A stretch of 64,000 nt of DNA from Angiostrongylus vasorum (Eukaryota; Nematoda; Chromadorea; Rhabditida; Metastrongylidae): assembly GCA_018806985.1 (NCBI GenBank), contig JADANN010000450.1, positions 2,288,835 through 2,352,834 of the forward strand, written 5' to 3'. The notes under the pieces are model-generated. The model made no database searches. It was not told the origin of the DNA and saw nothing but the letters and a program-made list of their open reading frames with translations. The position numbers and the translations under genes are program-made. Of the stretch, positions 24,071 to 64,000 are shown in pieces. Position 1 is the stretch's first letter. The number at the start of each line of letters is the position of its first letter.

Positions 24071-24177
24071 ACAGTTTTTACTCTAAGTAAACAATCTAAA
24101 TTGTTTATCAGTGCCGAAATACATCAGGTTACAGTTGTTTCTTCAGAATTACAACCTTCTCCACTTTGAATGGAATT

Positions 24178-63752
<39,575 letters not shown>

Positions 63753-63907
63753 CTAAAAAATACAGACAGTTCTCGGAATAACAGTGATCAATAAACTTTT
63801 TGGTGCGTTACTATTTACCAGTCAAGAGAACTTGATGTTTTTTTCCTAAACTAAAACTGTCTACATATTCTACCACTAAAATAATTACACCATCAACAAC
63901 GTAGTCA

Positions 63908-64000
63908 TTTTCTATTTACTGCCTATTGTTTACTAATGGCAGGATATTATGTGAAATATAACCATTACGATGCTCACACATTGCAAAAATCCGGAATACT
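63908..64000 (+). repeat. MITE-like repeat, cut by window edge
   Basis: TTCTATTTACTGCCTATTG and GTGAAATATAACCATTACGA match the left end of the family; it continues off the window. Confidence 0.6.

Overview
This window is eukaryotic nuclear DNA from a nematode, most likely a parasitic strongyle of the hookworm type. The evidence is short exons with compact TTTCAG/TTTTAG-style acceptors, a nematode-type receptor guanylate cyclase, many RTE non-LTR retrotransposons whose proteins resemble those I know from hookworm genomes, a mariner element, Penelope-like elements and tRNA-derived SINEs. There is no bacterial gene organisation, operon or CRISPR array. The species assignment is inference.

One large gene dominates. 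On the minus strand, from 63752 down to a stop codon at 24178, I can follow 25 exons of a receptor-type guanylate cyclase (gcy family). They run in the canonical order: ligand-binding ectodomain (exons 1-9), transmembrane helix (10), juxtamembrane (11), kinase homology domain (12-18), dimerisation coiled coil (19), cyclase catalytic domain (20-24) and C-terminal tail (25). The signal peptide and first part of the ectodomain lie beyond the right edge. Splice phases agree through the ectodomain and the first part of the kinase homology domain. Further downstream several junctions or exons are out of phase, and most of those breaks coincide with short G runs. They are either assembly indels or recent decay.

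The left 24 kb, and the introns of the cyclase gene, are mostly repeats. RTE family 1 has copies at 0.95-3.6, 8.05-8.7, 8.8-12.1, 32.8-33.6, 39.0-42.4 and 47.8-50.2 kb. A second RTE subfamily is at 30.3-31.4, 46.0-46.7 and 57.4-58.9 kb. A complete but inactive mariner with both terminal repeats is at 6824-8032. A 0.92-kb-arm fold-back pair of Penelope-like fragments is at 53.03-54.87 kb. There are at least nine copies of a tRNA-derived SINE, a MITE-like family with about 60-bp terminal repeats, a third tRNA-like SINE and an unclassified 370-bp dispersed repeat.

The most unusual signal is a recurring hammerhead-ribozyme-like motif: CTGANGA, a GC stem, GAAA, then four bases and AGC(C/T). Intact cores occur at the ends of both Penelope-like arms and at solo sites, and stem II pairing is kept by different base pairs. 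Minor gene evidence in the left part comprises four or five isolated terminal-type exons: a membrane anchor with a lysine-rich tail at 4.7-5.0 kb, a membrane exon at 12.3-12.6 kb, a cysteine-rich Ly6/ET-like exon at 15.15-15.35 kb, a 149-residue frame at 20.2-20.6 kb and a TATA-plus-ATG candidate at 22.1 kb. I could not assign these to named genes.
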